From positions 6,992 through 70,991 of the forward strand of contig JAEWQO010000126.1 in the NCBI GenBank assembly GCA_023460315.1: 64,000 bases of DNA, given 5' to 3'. Position numbers and translations under genes: made by a program. The DNA comes from Actinomycetes bacterium (GTDB lineage Bacteria > Actinomycetota > Coriobacteriia > Coriobacteriales > Eggerthellaceae). Of this stretch, positions 16,931 through 25,035 are shown piece after piece. Under the pieces are notes generated by a model, which made no database searches, had not been told where the DNA came from, and saw nothing but the letters and a program-made list of their open reading frames with translations. Position 1 is the first letter of the stretch; each line of letters opens with the position of its first letter.

Positions 16931-18370
16931 ATGAGCAAGAGGGAAACATATCTGATCAATTCAGGCATTGTCGTGCTGCTCATGTTCGGAGTGCGTTTTT
17001 TGCCGAATCCCGATTTCATTTCGCGCGAGGGTCTCGATACCATCGGGCTCTTGCTTGGTTGCCTCTGGGGGTGGACGACGGTCGGGACGGTCTGGCCTTC
17101 GCTGCTTTGCCTTATCGGCCTTGGCTTCATTGGCGAGAACACGGTCACGGACGTCTTCATGCAGGGGTTCGGCGGACAAACCTTCATTCTGGTTCTGATG
17201 TTCACGATATTTGCCGGTATTATCGATCAGTCAGGGCTGGGGGAGTATCTTGCTTCCCGCATGCTCTCTTCGAAGATGGTCAAGAGGAGCGCATGGGCGC
17301 TCTCTGCGGCCATTCTGGCCGTGGCATATTGCACGGCATTCCTGATCAGCGTCGTTCCTGGCATTTTTGTTACCTGGACGATGCTTGACGGCATTTGCCG
17401 TCAATGCGGGTTCACGAGAAAGGATCTTTGGCCAAAAGTGATGGTCGTCGGTGTGGTCCTTGCTTGCTGCATGGGCCATTCCGCCTTGCCGATCGAAGCT
17501 CTGGCCTTCACGTTGCTAGGCATGTACAAGGGTCAGACGGGATCGGCGATTGGCTATATACCGTTCACTGTCATGAACGTGGCGATTGGCGTGGTCGCCA
17601 TCGTCTTGTACCTTGTGGCGATTCGATATCTCATTAAACCGGATATGAGTAAGATACGGGATTCCGATCTTGAAATTGTAAAGACAGGCGCGCTGACGAG
17701 ATTCCAAAAGCAGATGATAGCTTTGGTGCTGGTATTTTTTCTTGTCTTGTTTGTTCCGGGAGCCTTTCCCGACGCAGGTGGCATCGTGGGTGTTTTGAAC
17801 GCCATCGGGACAGCCGGTTGCGCGGCTCTTGTGGTTGCCGCGGCGGCGTTGGCTCGAAGGCGGGACGGCACTCCCTTTGTCGACATGCGGAAGGCCATTG
17901 GGAAAGGCGTGCCGTGGGATGCGATGTTTCTTCTTGCGGCGGCCATGCCTCTGGCGGCCGAGCTTTCGAGCGACGAGACAGGTTTGAGCGGTTTGCTGGA
18001 CCAGCTATTCTCGCAGATGTTCTCCGGCATCGATAACGCGCTGCTCTTCACTGCCCTGTTCATTCTGATGGTCGTCGTGATGACAAATGTTTTGAACAAT
18101 ATGACGGTTGGAATTATCATGGTGCCTTTTGCGTGCCTGCTTGCTCCTGCCGTTGGGGCGAATGCGGCGTTGCTGACGGCGGTTTCCTGCATCGCCTGCA
18201 ATGCGGCGCTCGTTTTGCCATCGGGAGGGCCGACGGCGGCCATTCTCCACGGCAACATGAATTGGTTTTCCAGCCGGGGAGAGATCAGCCGCTATAGCAT
18301 CGTTGCCGTGTCCGCCTTTACTGTTTCCGCACTTGCGCTGTCGCTCACTTTGGGCAGCCTGCTGTTTTGA
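16931..18370 (+). CDS. SLC13/DASS-type anion transporter, copy 2
   Basis: This 479-residue membrane protein is similar to the preceding transporter: LLCLIGLGFIGENTVTDVFMQGFG parallels the corresponding stretch of copy 1, as do SVVPGIFVTWTMLDGIC and LVLPSGGPTAAILHGNMNWF. The ATG at 16931 with AGGAG 4 bp upstream is preferred; the frame also allows a start at 16901, inside the hairpin. Two consecutive related carriers may import different analogues, or one may import substrate and the other export product. Confidence 0.85.
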   Translation: MSKRETYLINSGIVVLLMFGVRFLPNPDFISREGLDTIGLLLGCLWGWTTVGTVWPSLLCLIGLGFIGENTVTDVFMQGFGGQTFILVLMFTIFAGIIDQSGLGEYLASRMLSSKMVKRSAWALSAAILAVAYCTAFLISVVPGIFVTWTMLDGICRQCGFTRKDLWPKVMVVGVVLACCMGHSALPIEALAFTLLGMYKGQTGSAIGYIPFTVMNVAIGVVAIVLYLVAIRYLIKPDMSKIRDSDLEIVKTGALTRFQKQMIALVLVFFLVLFVPGAFPDAGGIVGVLNAIGTAGCAALVVAAAALARRRDGTPFVDMRKAIGKGVPWDAMFLLAAAMPLAAELSSDETGLSGLLDQLFSQMFSGIDNALLFTALFILMVVVMTNVLNNMTVGIIMVPFACLLAPAVGANAALLTAVSCIACNAALVLPSGGPTAAILHGNMNWFSSRGEISRYSIVAVSAFTVSALALSLTLGSLLF

Positions 18371-18418
18371 TCTAGGTGCCGCGTTGGCCCTGAAGTACTG
18401 TTAAACGAAAGGATACTG

Positions 18419-19570
18419 ATGGATTTTTCATTGACCGAAGAGCAGGAATTGTTGCTCGAAAGCCTTGACGAACTGATGGCTCGAGAATGTACTCCGCAAT
18501 ACGTAAGGGAGTGCGACGAGGCAGGTCGTTACCCCGATGAGTTTGCCCAGGCGATGGTTGATGCAGGCTTTGGCCTGCTGGGGGTTCCCGAAGAGTACGA
18601 CGGAGTTCCTGTCGACACCTTGACGCTCATGCTCGTCAAGGAGCGGCTTATGAAAAACGGCGGGCCCATCTGTTTGTTTACGCAGCCTTTTCTCGTTGAT
18701 ACGGTGCTGACCTTTGGCAACAAGGATCAGATCAAAGCAACGATGGAGGCTGTCAAAGTTGGAAAGATCGCGCATTGCTCGGGTTTCACCGAGCCGGAGG
18801 CTGGATCTGACAACAGCGGACTGAAAACGACCTTTACTCGGCGGGACGGAAAGGTCTATATCAACGGGCAGAAGTCTTTCATCACCAATGCCGACAAAGC
18901 GCCCTACATGATGTGCCTTACCCGCGATCCTCTTCAGGAAGACCCGCGTAAGGCATTCACGACCTGGTGGGTGCCCCTTGATTCTCCTGGCATCAAAATA
19001 GATCCTTTGAGCAAACTTGGCTGGCATATGAGCAATACGTGCGAAGTGTATCTCGACAATGTCGAAGTCGACGAAGACGACATTTTTGGCGTAGAGGGCA
19101 ATGCCCTGAGGCAGACCATGAAAAATTTCGAGCTCGAACGACTGCTGATGGCGGCTGGGGCTCTTGGCTCGGCCGAATGCGCCTACGGGGATGCAGCCTC
19201 ATATGCAAACAGCCGTGTCCAGTTTGGCAAAACAATAGGGTCGTTCCAGCTTATCCAGCAAAAGATCACCAACATGGCCATCAAGATCGAGAACATGAAG
19301 AACCTTGTGTACAAGTGCGCTTGGATGCACGACAGCGGCCTTCCGATCAGAAACGAGTCGGCCATGGCCAAGCTGTATTGTGCCCAAGCGGCCAATGAGG
19401 TCATCGACGATGCGCTTCAGATTATGGGAGGCATCGGGTACACGAACGATTGTCGGATCCAGCGCCTTTGGCGTGATACGAGGAATGTGCGGATTGGCGG
19501 GGGCACCGACGAGATCATGTACCACGTGGCGGGCCGCGGCCTTCTCAAAGAACTGAAGGCTGACCGCTAG
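18419..19570 (+). CDS. CaiA-like acyl-CoA dehydrogenase
   Basis: This 383-residue FAD-dependent acyl-CoA dehydrogenase resembles CaiA (crotonobetainyl-CoA reductase) along its length: MDFSLTEEQELLLESLDELM at the N-terminus, FTEPEAGSDNSGLKTTFTRR, INGQKSFITN, FELERLLMAAGALG, and the C-terminal QIMGGIGYTNDCRIQRLWRD with GGGTDEIMYH. CaiA works as a reductase fed by FixAB-type ETF, and the same direction is plausible here because fixABCX are all in the island. GAAAGGA lies 6 bp before the ATG. It starts 48 bp after the second transporter gene. Confidence 0.9.
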   Translation: MDFSLTEEQELLLESLDELMARECTPQYVRECDEAGRYPDEFAQAMVDAGFGLLGVPEEYDGVPVDTLTLMLVKERLMKNGGPICLFTQPFLVDTVLTFGNKDQIKATMEAVKVGKIAHCSGFTEPEAGSDNSGLKTTFTRRDGKVYINGQKSFITNADKAPYMMCLTRDPLQEDPRKAFTTWWVPLDSPGIKIDPLSKLGWHMSNTCEVYLDNVEVDEDDIFGVEGNALRQTMKNFELERLLMAAGALGSAECAYGDAASYANSRVQFGKTIGSFQLIQQKITNMAIKIENMKNLVYKCAWMHDSGLPIRNESAMAKLYCAQAANEVIDDALQIMGGIGYTNDCRIQRLWRDTRNVRIGGGTDEIMYHVAGRGLLKELKADR

Positions 19571-19613
19571 GCGCAGAGCGTCTCATCTCGATCCTCTAAA
19601 GAAAGCAGCGATT

Positions 19614-20396
19614 ATGTTTGAACCTATTGAAGATCTTATTGCAGAGCAGGCGCAGGTCGATGTGCTCGTCTCTCAATTCAAGGGAGCCGACTGGGAGAGG
19701 AAGGCGTCGTTTTGCACGTCGTGGACGTTTAAAGACGTCATTGCCCACATTGCGCTCTTTGATTACTGTGCCGTCGAGCTTTTGAACGGTCGCGGGACCT
19801 CCGTGGGAGAGGTCGGCCAGGCGTATTCGGGCCACGATGAGCATTATAAGATTGATGTCTTGCAAGATCGGACAGGGGAAGAAGCGCTTTCGTGGTGGCG
19901 TGAGCAGCGGACTGCCATGGTGGCGAATTTCCTTCAGTCCGACGCTAAGGAACGGGTGCCTTGGGCCCCCGGCCTGCCGATGTCGAAGCGTTCGCTGTGC
20001 TCCGCACGGCTGATGGAGCTCTGGGCTCACAGCGTCGACCTGTATGACGCCCTCGGCATCAAGCCCGTCGTGACCGATCGCATTGCCTCGACGCTGTTCC
20101 TTTCGTGGCAGGGCAGGCCGAATCAGTATCGAATCAACGGGTTTGAATTGCCCGACACCCCGTTATATTTAGAGCTCGTGCTGCCATCGGGTGCGCTCTG
20201 GAAAAAGGGCGATCCCAACGCCGTCAATATCATCAGGGGATCGGCGGAGGATTGGGCCCTTGTGTCCATTAGAAGGCGTCACTGGATGGACACCGATCTT
20301 GAGGTGACCGGTGAGGAAGCGCGGCGCTATGCCTCCATCGTGCAGACGTACGCGGGTGATGCGGAAGCCTGTCCTCCTGCAAAACGGATTCGTTGA
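19614..20396 (+). CDS. DinB-like metal-binding protein (TIGR03083/TIGR03084 type)
   Basis: This 260-residue protein has the DinB four-helix metal-binding fold seen in mycothiol-dependent maleylpyruvate isomerases and the actinobacterial TIGR03084 family. The probable metal ligands are the His in FKDVIAHIALFD (around residue 45) and the His/Asp pair in LMELWAHSVDLYDALG (around 143). A C-terminal SCP2-like region follows (LVLPSGALWKKGDP, IRGSAEDWALVSIRRRHW). It sits inside the catabolic operon, 43 bp after the dehydrogenase and 12 bp before fixC, so it probably handles the pathway substrate or a thiol adduct. The function is not known. Confidence 0.7.
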   Translation: MFEPIEDLIAEQAQVDVLVSQFKGADWERKASFCTSWTFKDVIAHIALFDYCAVELLNGRGTSVGEVGQAYSGHDEHYKIDVLQDRTGEEALSWWREQRTAMVANFLQSDAKERVPWAPGLPMSKRSLCSARLMELWAHSVDLYDALGIKPVVTDRIASTLFLSWQGRPNQYRINGFELPDTPLYLELVLPSGALWKKGDPNAVNIIRGSAEDWALVSIRRRHWMDTDLEVTGEEARRYASIVQTYAGDAEACPPAKRIR

Positions 20397-20408
20397 GGAG
20401 CTTTGGAC

Positions 20409-21701
20409 ATGGGCGAAGAGAAATTTGAAGTGATGATCGTTGGCGCTGGCTTGGCGGGATGCACGGCGGCCTATGTGCTGGCGAAGGCCGGTGTCGAGGT
20501 CGTTGTCGTTGAGCGAGGGCCGTTCAGCGGGTCCAAGAACATGACAGGCGGGCGTCTGTATGGGCATAGCCTTGAGCGGGTGATACCGAATTTCGCTGAG
20601 AGCGCGCCGCTGGAACGGCGGATCACCAAAGAGCGCCTCTCATTTTTAACGGCACAAAGCGCAACGACCATGGAATTTTCAAGCAGTCAGTTGGGCGACA
20701 GGCCCTGTGCGTCGTACTCAGTGCTTCGCGGGCAGTTTGACCAATGGCTTGCCGAGCAGGCGGAGGCTGAAGGCGCGATGTTCGTGAACGACATCCGCGT
20801 GGACAGCCTGATCGTGCGCGATGGCAAAGTGTGTGGCATCGTTGCGGGCGAAGACGAGATGGAGGCAGATGCGGTCCTGCTCGCCGATGGGGCCGTCTCT
20901 CTTCTCGGCCAGAGCATTGGAATGGTGAAACCGCTCGATCCCAATAAAATGGCCGTTTCGGCAAAAGAAGTTATCGAGATCGGCGAACAAGAGGTATCCC
21001 GCCGCTTCGGTTGCGAGAAGGGAGAGGGCGTCGCATGGTTGCTCGATGGGTTCTGCACCGACGAGCATATCGGCGGCGGCTTTCTCTACACCAACAAGGA
21101 CAGCGTTTCTCTGGGTATAGTGACCACGATAGGCGACATCGATCACAACGATACCAGTGTCCCGGACATGCTCCATCGTCTTGAGTTGCATCCTACGGTG
21201 GCTCCCTTGATCGAGGGCGGCACTTTGAAGGAATACACTGGACGCATGATTCTTGAAGGCGGCCTTGCGGGCGTGCCGGAGCTGGTGCGTGACGGCGTGC
21301 TCATACTTGGTGACGCCGCCGGTTTCGGCATCAATATCGGATACTGCGTGCGCGGCATGGACCTTGCCATTGAATCGGGGAGGCTCGCTGCCGAAGCGGT
21401 TCTCGAGGCACGGGATCGGTCCGATTTCAGCAAAGCGTCCCTTTCGGTCTACGAGACAAAGCTCAAGAACAGCTTCATCATGAAGGATATGGAGGCCTAT
21501 CGGGCCTTTCCGGAATTCATGGAGTCAACGCGCAGGATGTTTTCGGACTACCCCTCGATGCTCGAAGAAATAATGCTGGGCATGTTTCGTATTGACGGTT
21601 CTTCGCCTGAAAAGCTTTCCAAAAAGGCGATGCGGGCCGTGAAGGGCATTGGATTGATGAATGTGGCAAAAGATGTGCGGAGGGGGCTGAAGGCGCTGTG
21701 A
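20409..21701 (+). CDS. fixC: FixC-like electron-transfer flavoprotein:quinone oxidoreductase
   Basis: This 430-residue FAD protein has an N-terminal nucleotide-binding motif IVGAGLAGCTAAYVLAKAGV and the FixC signature KNMTGGRLYG. ILGDAAGFGINIGYCVRGMD is the second FAD-binding motif. FixC couples FixAB (ETF) to the quinone pool or, with FixX, to low-potential acceptors. The ATG at 20409 has GAGGAG 8 bp upstream; an in-frame TTG at 20403 is too close to it. Its stop codon overlaps the fixX start by one base (TGATG), so the two are translationally coupled. Confidence 0.92.
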   Translation: MGEEKFEVMIVGAGLAGCTAAYVLAKAGVEVVVVERGPFSGSKNMTGGRLYGHSLERVIPNFAESAPLERRITKERLSFLTAQSATTMEFSSSQLGDRPCASYSVLRGQFDQWLAEQAEAEGAMFVNDIRVDSLIVRDGKVCGIVAGEDEMEADAVLLADGAVSLLGQSIGMVKPLDPNKMAVSAKEVIEIGEQEVSRRFGCEKGEGVAWLLDGFCTDEHIGGGFLYTNKDSVSLGIVTTIGDIDHNDTSVPDMLHRLELHPTVAPLIEGGTLKEYTGRMILEGGLAGVPELVRDGVLILGDAAGFGINIGYCVRGMDLAIESGRLAAEAVLEARDRSDFSKASLSVYETKLKNSFIMKDMEAYRAFPEFMESTRRMFSDYPSMLEEIMLGMFRIDGSSPEKLSKKAMRAVKGIGLMNVAKDVRRGLKAL

Positions 21702-21985
21702 TGGAATCTTTGACGGTAGAAGAGAAGCTGTCGGTGGACAAATTTCACGTTGACGAGGAATGCGCTCATATCGAAGTCGACAAAACTGCGCCGCGCGACG
21801 CGATCATGCGGCTTGTGAAACTGTGTCCTGCCGGTTTGTATTCGCTTGACGAGAACGGGGAGCTTGCGTTCGACTATGCAGGCTGTCTGGAGTGCGGAAC
21901 GTGTCTTGTGGCTGGTGGTGGCACGGTCGTGAAAAAATGGACCTACCCACGTGGCGGCATGGGCGTTGAATTTAGACTTGGTTGA
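21701..21985 (+). CDS. fixX: FixX-like ferredoxin
   Basis: This 94-residue ferredoxin-like partner of FixC shows the family hallmarks: KFHVDEECAHIEV, LVKLCPAGLYSLDENG, FDYAGCLECGTCLVAGGG and a C-terminal WTYPRGGMGVEFRLG that closely parallels enterobacterial FixX. The Cys residues of CPAG and CLECGTC would bind one 4Fe-4S cluster. In rhizobia and in the carnitine system FixX works with FixC. Translation is coupled to fixC. Confidence 0.92.
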   Translation: MESLTVEEKLSVDKFHVDEECAHIEVDKTAPRDAIMRLVKLCPAGLYSLDENGELAFDYAGCLECGTCLVAGGGTVVKKWTYPRGGMGVEFRLG

Positions 21986-22032
21986 TTCTGGCGCATGACA
22001 GGGATTTGGGCGATTTTTCAGGAGGAAAGACA

Positions 22033-22797
22033 ATGAGTGACCAAGATGTCATTTATGCTGAGCGCGTCGAAGAAGGCATTGAGGCCATCGTGTTCAATCA
22101 GCCGGAAAAGAGAAATGCCATCTCGGCAGACATGATGGACCGTTTGGTTCTTTTGCTCAGGGATGCCGACGCTGACGAATCCACGAAGGTGATCATCCTG
22201 AAGGGAAGGGGAGACCACTTCTCAAGCGGCGGAGACCTGAGCCAAGGTGCGACAGGAGAACGTGGACCAGAGGTATCAAGAAAGAGGTTGCGCCATTACC
22301 TCGAGGCGTTGCGAACGGTTCGGCGGATAGCGAAGCCGGTGATTGCCATGGTCGATGGCTATGCGGTTGGTGGAGCGTTTTCGCTTGTCCTGGCATGCGA
22401 TCTCGTGTGCGTTTCCGATCAGGCCTGCTTTGTTCCAGCGTTCTGTCAGATTGGGATTGTTCCTGAGATGGGAATGATGAAGTACTTGCCAGAGCTGGTT
22501 GGCTCTCAAAAGGCGAAGGAAATACTCTTTTTGGGGGACCGGCTTTCTGGTCAAGACATGCTTGACCTTGGGTTGGCAAATCGGCTTTTTCCAAAGGCAA
22601 CGTTGGAATCAGATACGATTGCCTTTGCGAAGAGACTTGCTTCAATGCCTGACGCATCAATACAGATTGCCAAGGGAATCATGAACAGCGTGGCCGATGG
22701 AGGTCTCGAATGGACGTTGGAAGCGGAATCGACGGCATCTCCGTTTTGCACCATTACGAAAGCTCATGCAGAGGCGGTTCGGAGATTCAAAAAATGA
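22033..22797 (+). CDS. enoyl-CoA hydratase/isomerase family protein
   Basis: This 254-residue crotonase-fold protein has the oxyanion-hole pieces GRGDHFSSGGDLSQG and VDGYAVGGAFSLVLACDL. The two glutamates used by true hydratases are absent: the first position is Ser in GGAFSLVLACD, and the second falls in the non-acidic stretch FVPAFCQIG. There is a Glu in IGIVPEMG at the position used as catalytic base by delta3,delta2-enoyl-CoA isomerases, so isomerase activity is more likely; this is inference from alignment by eye. GGAGGAAAG precedes the ATG at 22033. The gene overlaps the ligase start by 4 bp (ATGA). Confidence 0.85.
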   Translation: MSDQDVIYAERVEEGIEAIVFNQPEKRNAISADMMDRLVLLLRDADADESTKVIILKGRGDHFSSGGDLSQGATGERGPEVSRKRLRHYLEALRTVRRIAKPVIAMVDGYAVGGAFSLVLACDLVCVSDQACFVPAFCQIGIVPEMGMMKYLPELVGSQKAKEILFLGDRLSGQDMLDLGLANRLFPKATLESDTIAFAKRLASMPDASIQIAKGIMNSVADGGLEWTLEAESTASPFCTITKAHAEAVRRFKK

Positions 22798-24416
22798 GGT
22801 GGTCCATTGACGGGGCCGAAAGGTTTGTCAGCATGGCTGAGCCTTTCATTGCCAGCGTGAAGAGAGATCCGAACAAGCAAGCGGTGATTTGCGGCGAGAC
22901 AACTTTGAGCTATGGCGAGCTCAACGCTGCGGTAAACCGTATGGCCCATGTTCTTGTTGACGGGTATGGGATTAAGCGGAATGACAAGGTTGCCTATTTG
23001 CTGCCCAACGGGGTGGAGATCGTTGAAGTGTATTACGCGCTTCAAAAGATTGGCGCAGTGTCAGTGCCGGTGAGCACCCGTCTTATTTCTCAGGAGATTG
23101 GCGGGATACTCAAGTCGTCGGGTGCTCGCATGCTCATATGCATTGGCCGGTTTTCTGAAAAAGCGGAGAGGGCAGCTCGGGAATCGGGGTCTGCGGCGCA
23201 GGTTGTTTGCATCGACGGCATCACTCCCTCGAAGGACGATGAGTTCAGTCGCCTGATGGAAGAGGCACCGATTGACGAGCCAGCCCTTGTTCGTGATGCT
23301 GCAGCTCTATCACGCATCCAATATACGGGGGGCAGCACGGGAGCGCCGAAGGGCGTCGCGCGGACCCATGGCGCCGATCTTGTCGAGACGGATGGAATTC
23401 TTGCCTCGAATGGGTTGGCCGATCGCCTTGACAACGTTGTTCTCATCCAATGTCCGCTCGAACATCATGGGGGGCATAGTTGGCTGATAACCTCCATTGC
23501 AGCGGGGGCGACCCTGGTCATCTGTGACAAGTTCGACCCACAGACGATACTGTCGTCGATCGAGCGCTATCGGGTGACCTATATGATTCTCTTGCCTCCG
23601 ACAAGCTATGCGCGGCTGTTGCGACATCCCGCCGTGGCTCTGTTTGATTTGGACTCGGTGAAGCTCGTTCAAAGTTCGGCTGGCGGAATGACGAAAGAAG
23701 TTATCGGAGAGATATTCGCCCGCTTCCCCCATGCTGTCTTGAATTATGGATGGGGGCAGTCCGAATGCGGTCTTGGAAGCAGCTTGCAAATCTCACGAGA
23801 AATGTATGAGCAGAATTCTCTGTTGCTGACAAGCGTTGGTCAACCTATGCGCCATGCGGAGATGAAGGTCATGCTTTCCGATGACGTTGAAGCGCCGGTC
23901 GGCCATGTGGGCGAATTGTTCTTTCGCTCACAGGCCGGCATGAAGGGCTATTACGATCAGCCCGAAGCGACGTCCGAGGTGTTTGCCAAAGACGGATGGA
24001 TCAAGACGGGGGACCTCATGCGACGCGATGCAGAAGGCTACTTCTATTTCGTGTCAAGACAGAAAGACGTCATCAAATCCGGTGGCGAGAATGTGTATTC
24101 GAGCGAGGTCGAAGCGGTGATTTTGTCCCATCCACTGGTGGATGACTGCTTTGTCTTTGGAACCAAGGATCCGATCATGGGGGAGGCAGTTGCAGCTCTC
24201 GTTAAAGTGTCAGAGGGAGCGTGCCTGACGGCTGAGGAGCTGCTGGACCACTGCCGGGCGCATATGGCCAGCTATAAGAAGCCGCGATACCTTCTTTTCG
24301 TCGACGATTTAGGTCGAAATGATGCGGGAAAGATTCGAAAGCAAACCATGATCGGCTATTTTGACGAACATAAACGGGAAGCTGTCGCATTTGTCCCATC
24401 GTCGGCCTCGCGGTGA
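22794..24416 (+). CDS. acyl-CoA ligase (CaiC-like, AMP-forming)
   Basis: This 540-residue ANL-superfamily adenylate-forming ligase carries the P-loop-like IQYTGGSTGAPKGVARTHG (A3 motif), NYGWGQSECGLGSS (A5), WIKTGDLMRRDAEGYFYFVS (A7/A8) and the catalytic Lys in GRNDAGKIRKQ (A10). It would activate a carboxylic acid with ATP and CoA, as CaiC does for carnitine and its analogues. The ATG at 22794 overlaps the stop of the previous gene, with GGAG 9 bp upstream. It is the last gene of the plus-strand operon, and its 3' end overlaps the convergent GNAT gene by 61 bp. Confidence 0.9.
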   Translation: MRWSIDGAERFVSMAEPFIASVKRDPNKQAVICGETTLSYGELNAAVNRMAHVLVDGYGIKRNDKVAYLLPNGVEIVEVYYALQKIGAVSVPVSTRLISQEIGGILKSSGARMLICIGRFSEKAERAARESGSAAQVVCIDGITPSKDDEFSRLMEEAPIDEPALVRDAAALSRIQYTGGSTGAPKGVARTHGADLVETDGILASNGLADRLDNVVLIQCPLEHHGGHSWLITSIAAGATLVICDKFDPQTILSSIERYRVTYMILLPPTSYARLLRHPAVALFDLDSVKLVQSSAGGMTKEVIGEIFARFPHAVLNYGWGQSECGLGSSLQISREMYEQNSLLLTSVGQPMRHAEMKVMLSDDVEAPVGHVGELFFRSQAGMKGYYDQPEATSEVFAKDGWIKTGDLMRRDAEGYFYFVSRQKDVIKSGGENVYSSEVEAVILSHPLVDDCFVFGTKDPIMGEAVAALVKVSEGACLTAEELLDHCRAHMASYKKPRYLLFVDDLGRNDAGKIRKQTMIGYFDEHKREAVAFVPSSASR

Positions 24417-24868
24417 GATGACGAATGCCCGAGGATGCGCATAGGTTGCGGATTGCAGGTGACACGCATTGAGCATTCTGTGCAATCGGACGAGACGGAT
24501 TGTGCAATCGTGTCCCAAGGTATTCTTTCGGCACCGAGCTTTCGATAGAATTCTTGCACGGTTCCTCGTGAAACGAAGCGAAGCTCGCCGTATTCGCTCC
24601 TTGCCTGTTCCATCAGCATGCGGCCAATTCCCTGGTGCCGGTACCTCTGGGACACGACGATAGGGTTCACGTACCCGCATTCGTCGTAGCACATGATCCG
24701 AAGGAAGCCGACGATGTCTTCCCCCCTGGCCTCGGCAACGGTAGTTTGGCCGAGGGGGTGAAGGAGGCCCATGTTTTCGCTCGTGCTCAAACGCTGTATC
24801 GAAGGCTCGTCGGCTGTGGTTGCGCGTCGAAGCGTGAGGGGTGCCGGGGCAAGGGACAGGGGTGGCAT
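24356..24868 (-). CDS. GNAT-family acetyltransferase with Cys-containing tail
   Basis: This 170-residue Gcn5-type N-acetyltransferase has the acetyl-CoA motif VVSQRYRHQGIGRMLMEQAR (residues about 70-89) and a following FYRKLGAERIPWD. A C-terminal extension of about 45 residues carries four cysteines (CTECSMRVTC preceded by SS), which could bind a metal. GAAAGGAG lies 8 bp before the ATG. It is divergent from rpoN, with which it shares a 167-bp AT-rich control region, and convergent with the ligase. The acceptor is unknown. Confidence 0.8.
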   Translation of the reverse strand: MPPLSLAPAPLTLRRATTADEPSIQRLSTSENMGLLHPLGQTTVAEARGEDIVGFLRIMCYDECGYVNPIVVSQRYRHQGIGRMLMEQARSEYGELRFVSRGTVQEFYRKLGAERIPWDTIAQSVSSDCTECSMRVTCNPQPMRILGHSSSHREADDGTNATASRLCSSK

Positions 24869-24885
24869 GTGTAATTCTCCTTTCC

Positions 24886-24920
24886 TATCAATTGATATGA
24901 AGCAAGAAATATGCTAGAAT
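24886..24920 (+). promoter_or_regulatory. sigma-70 promoter of rpoN with overlapping palindrome
   Basis: TTGATA (24892-24897) and TAGAAT (24915-24920) are 17 bp apart, and TGC directly before the -10 makes it an extended -10 promoter. The -35 is part of a perfect 12-bp palindrome, TATCAATTGATA (24886-24897), which may be an operator for a repressor of the sigma factor gene. Confidence 0.7.
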
Positions 24921-24936
24921 ACGCACTATGAAAAAA

Positions 24937-24963
24937 TACCAATAATATTACATATTATTGGTA
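24937..24963. promoter_or_regulatory. 27-bp perfect inverted repeat downstream of the rpoN start site
   Basis: The arms TACCAATAATAT (24937-24948) and ATATTATTGGTA (24952-24963) are exact complements around a 3-base centre. They fall at about +10 to +36 relative to the predicted rpoN transcription start. This could be an operator for a dimeric repressor or an mRNA hairpin. The AT-rich composition stands out against the GC-rich surroundings. Confidence 0.6.
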
Positions 24964-25035
24964 TACCGGCCAAAAAAAGGGGGGTCGGTTACAGCGCCAG
25001 GCTGCAGCTCATTTCATAGTCAAGGAGGTTGAGTG

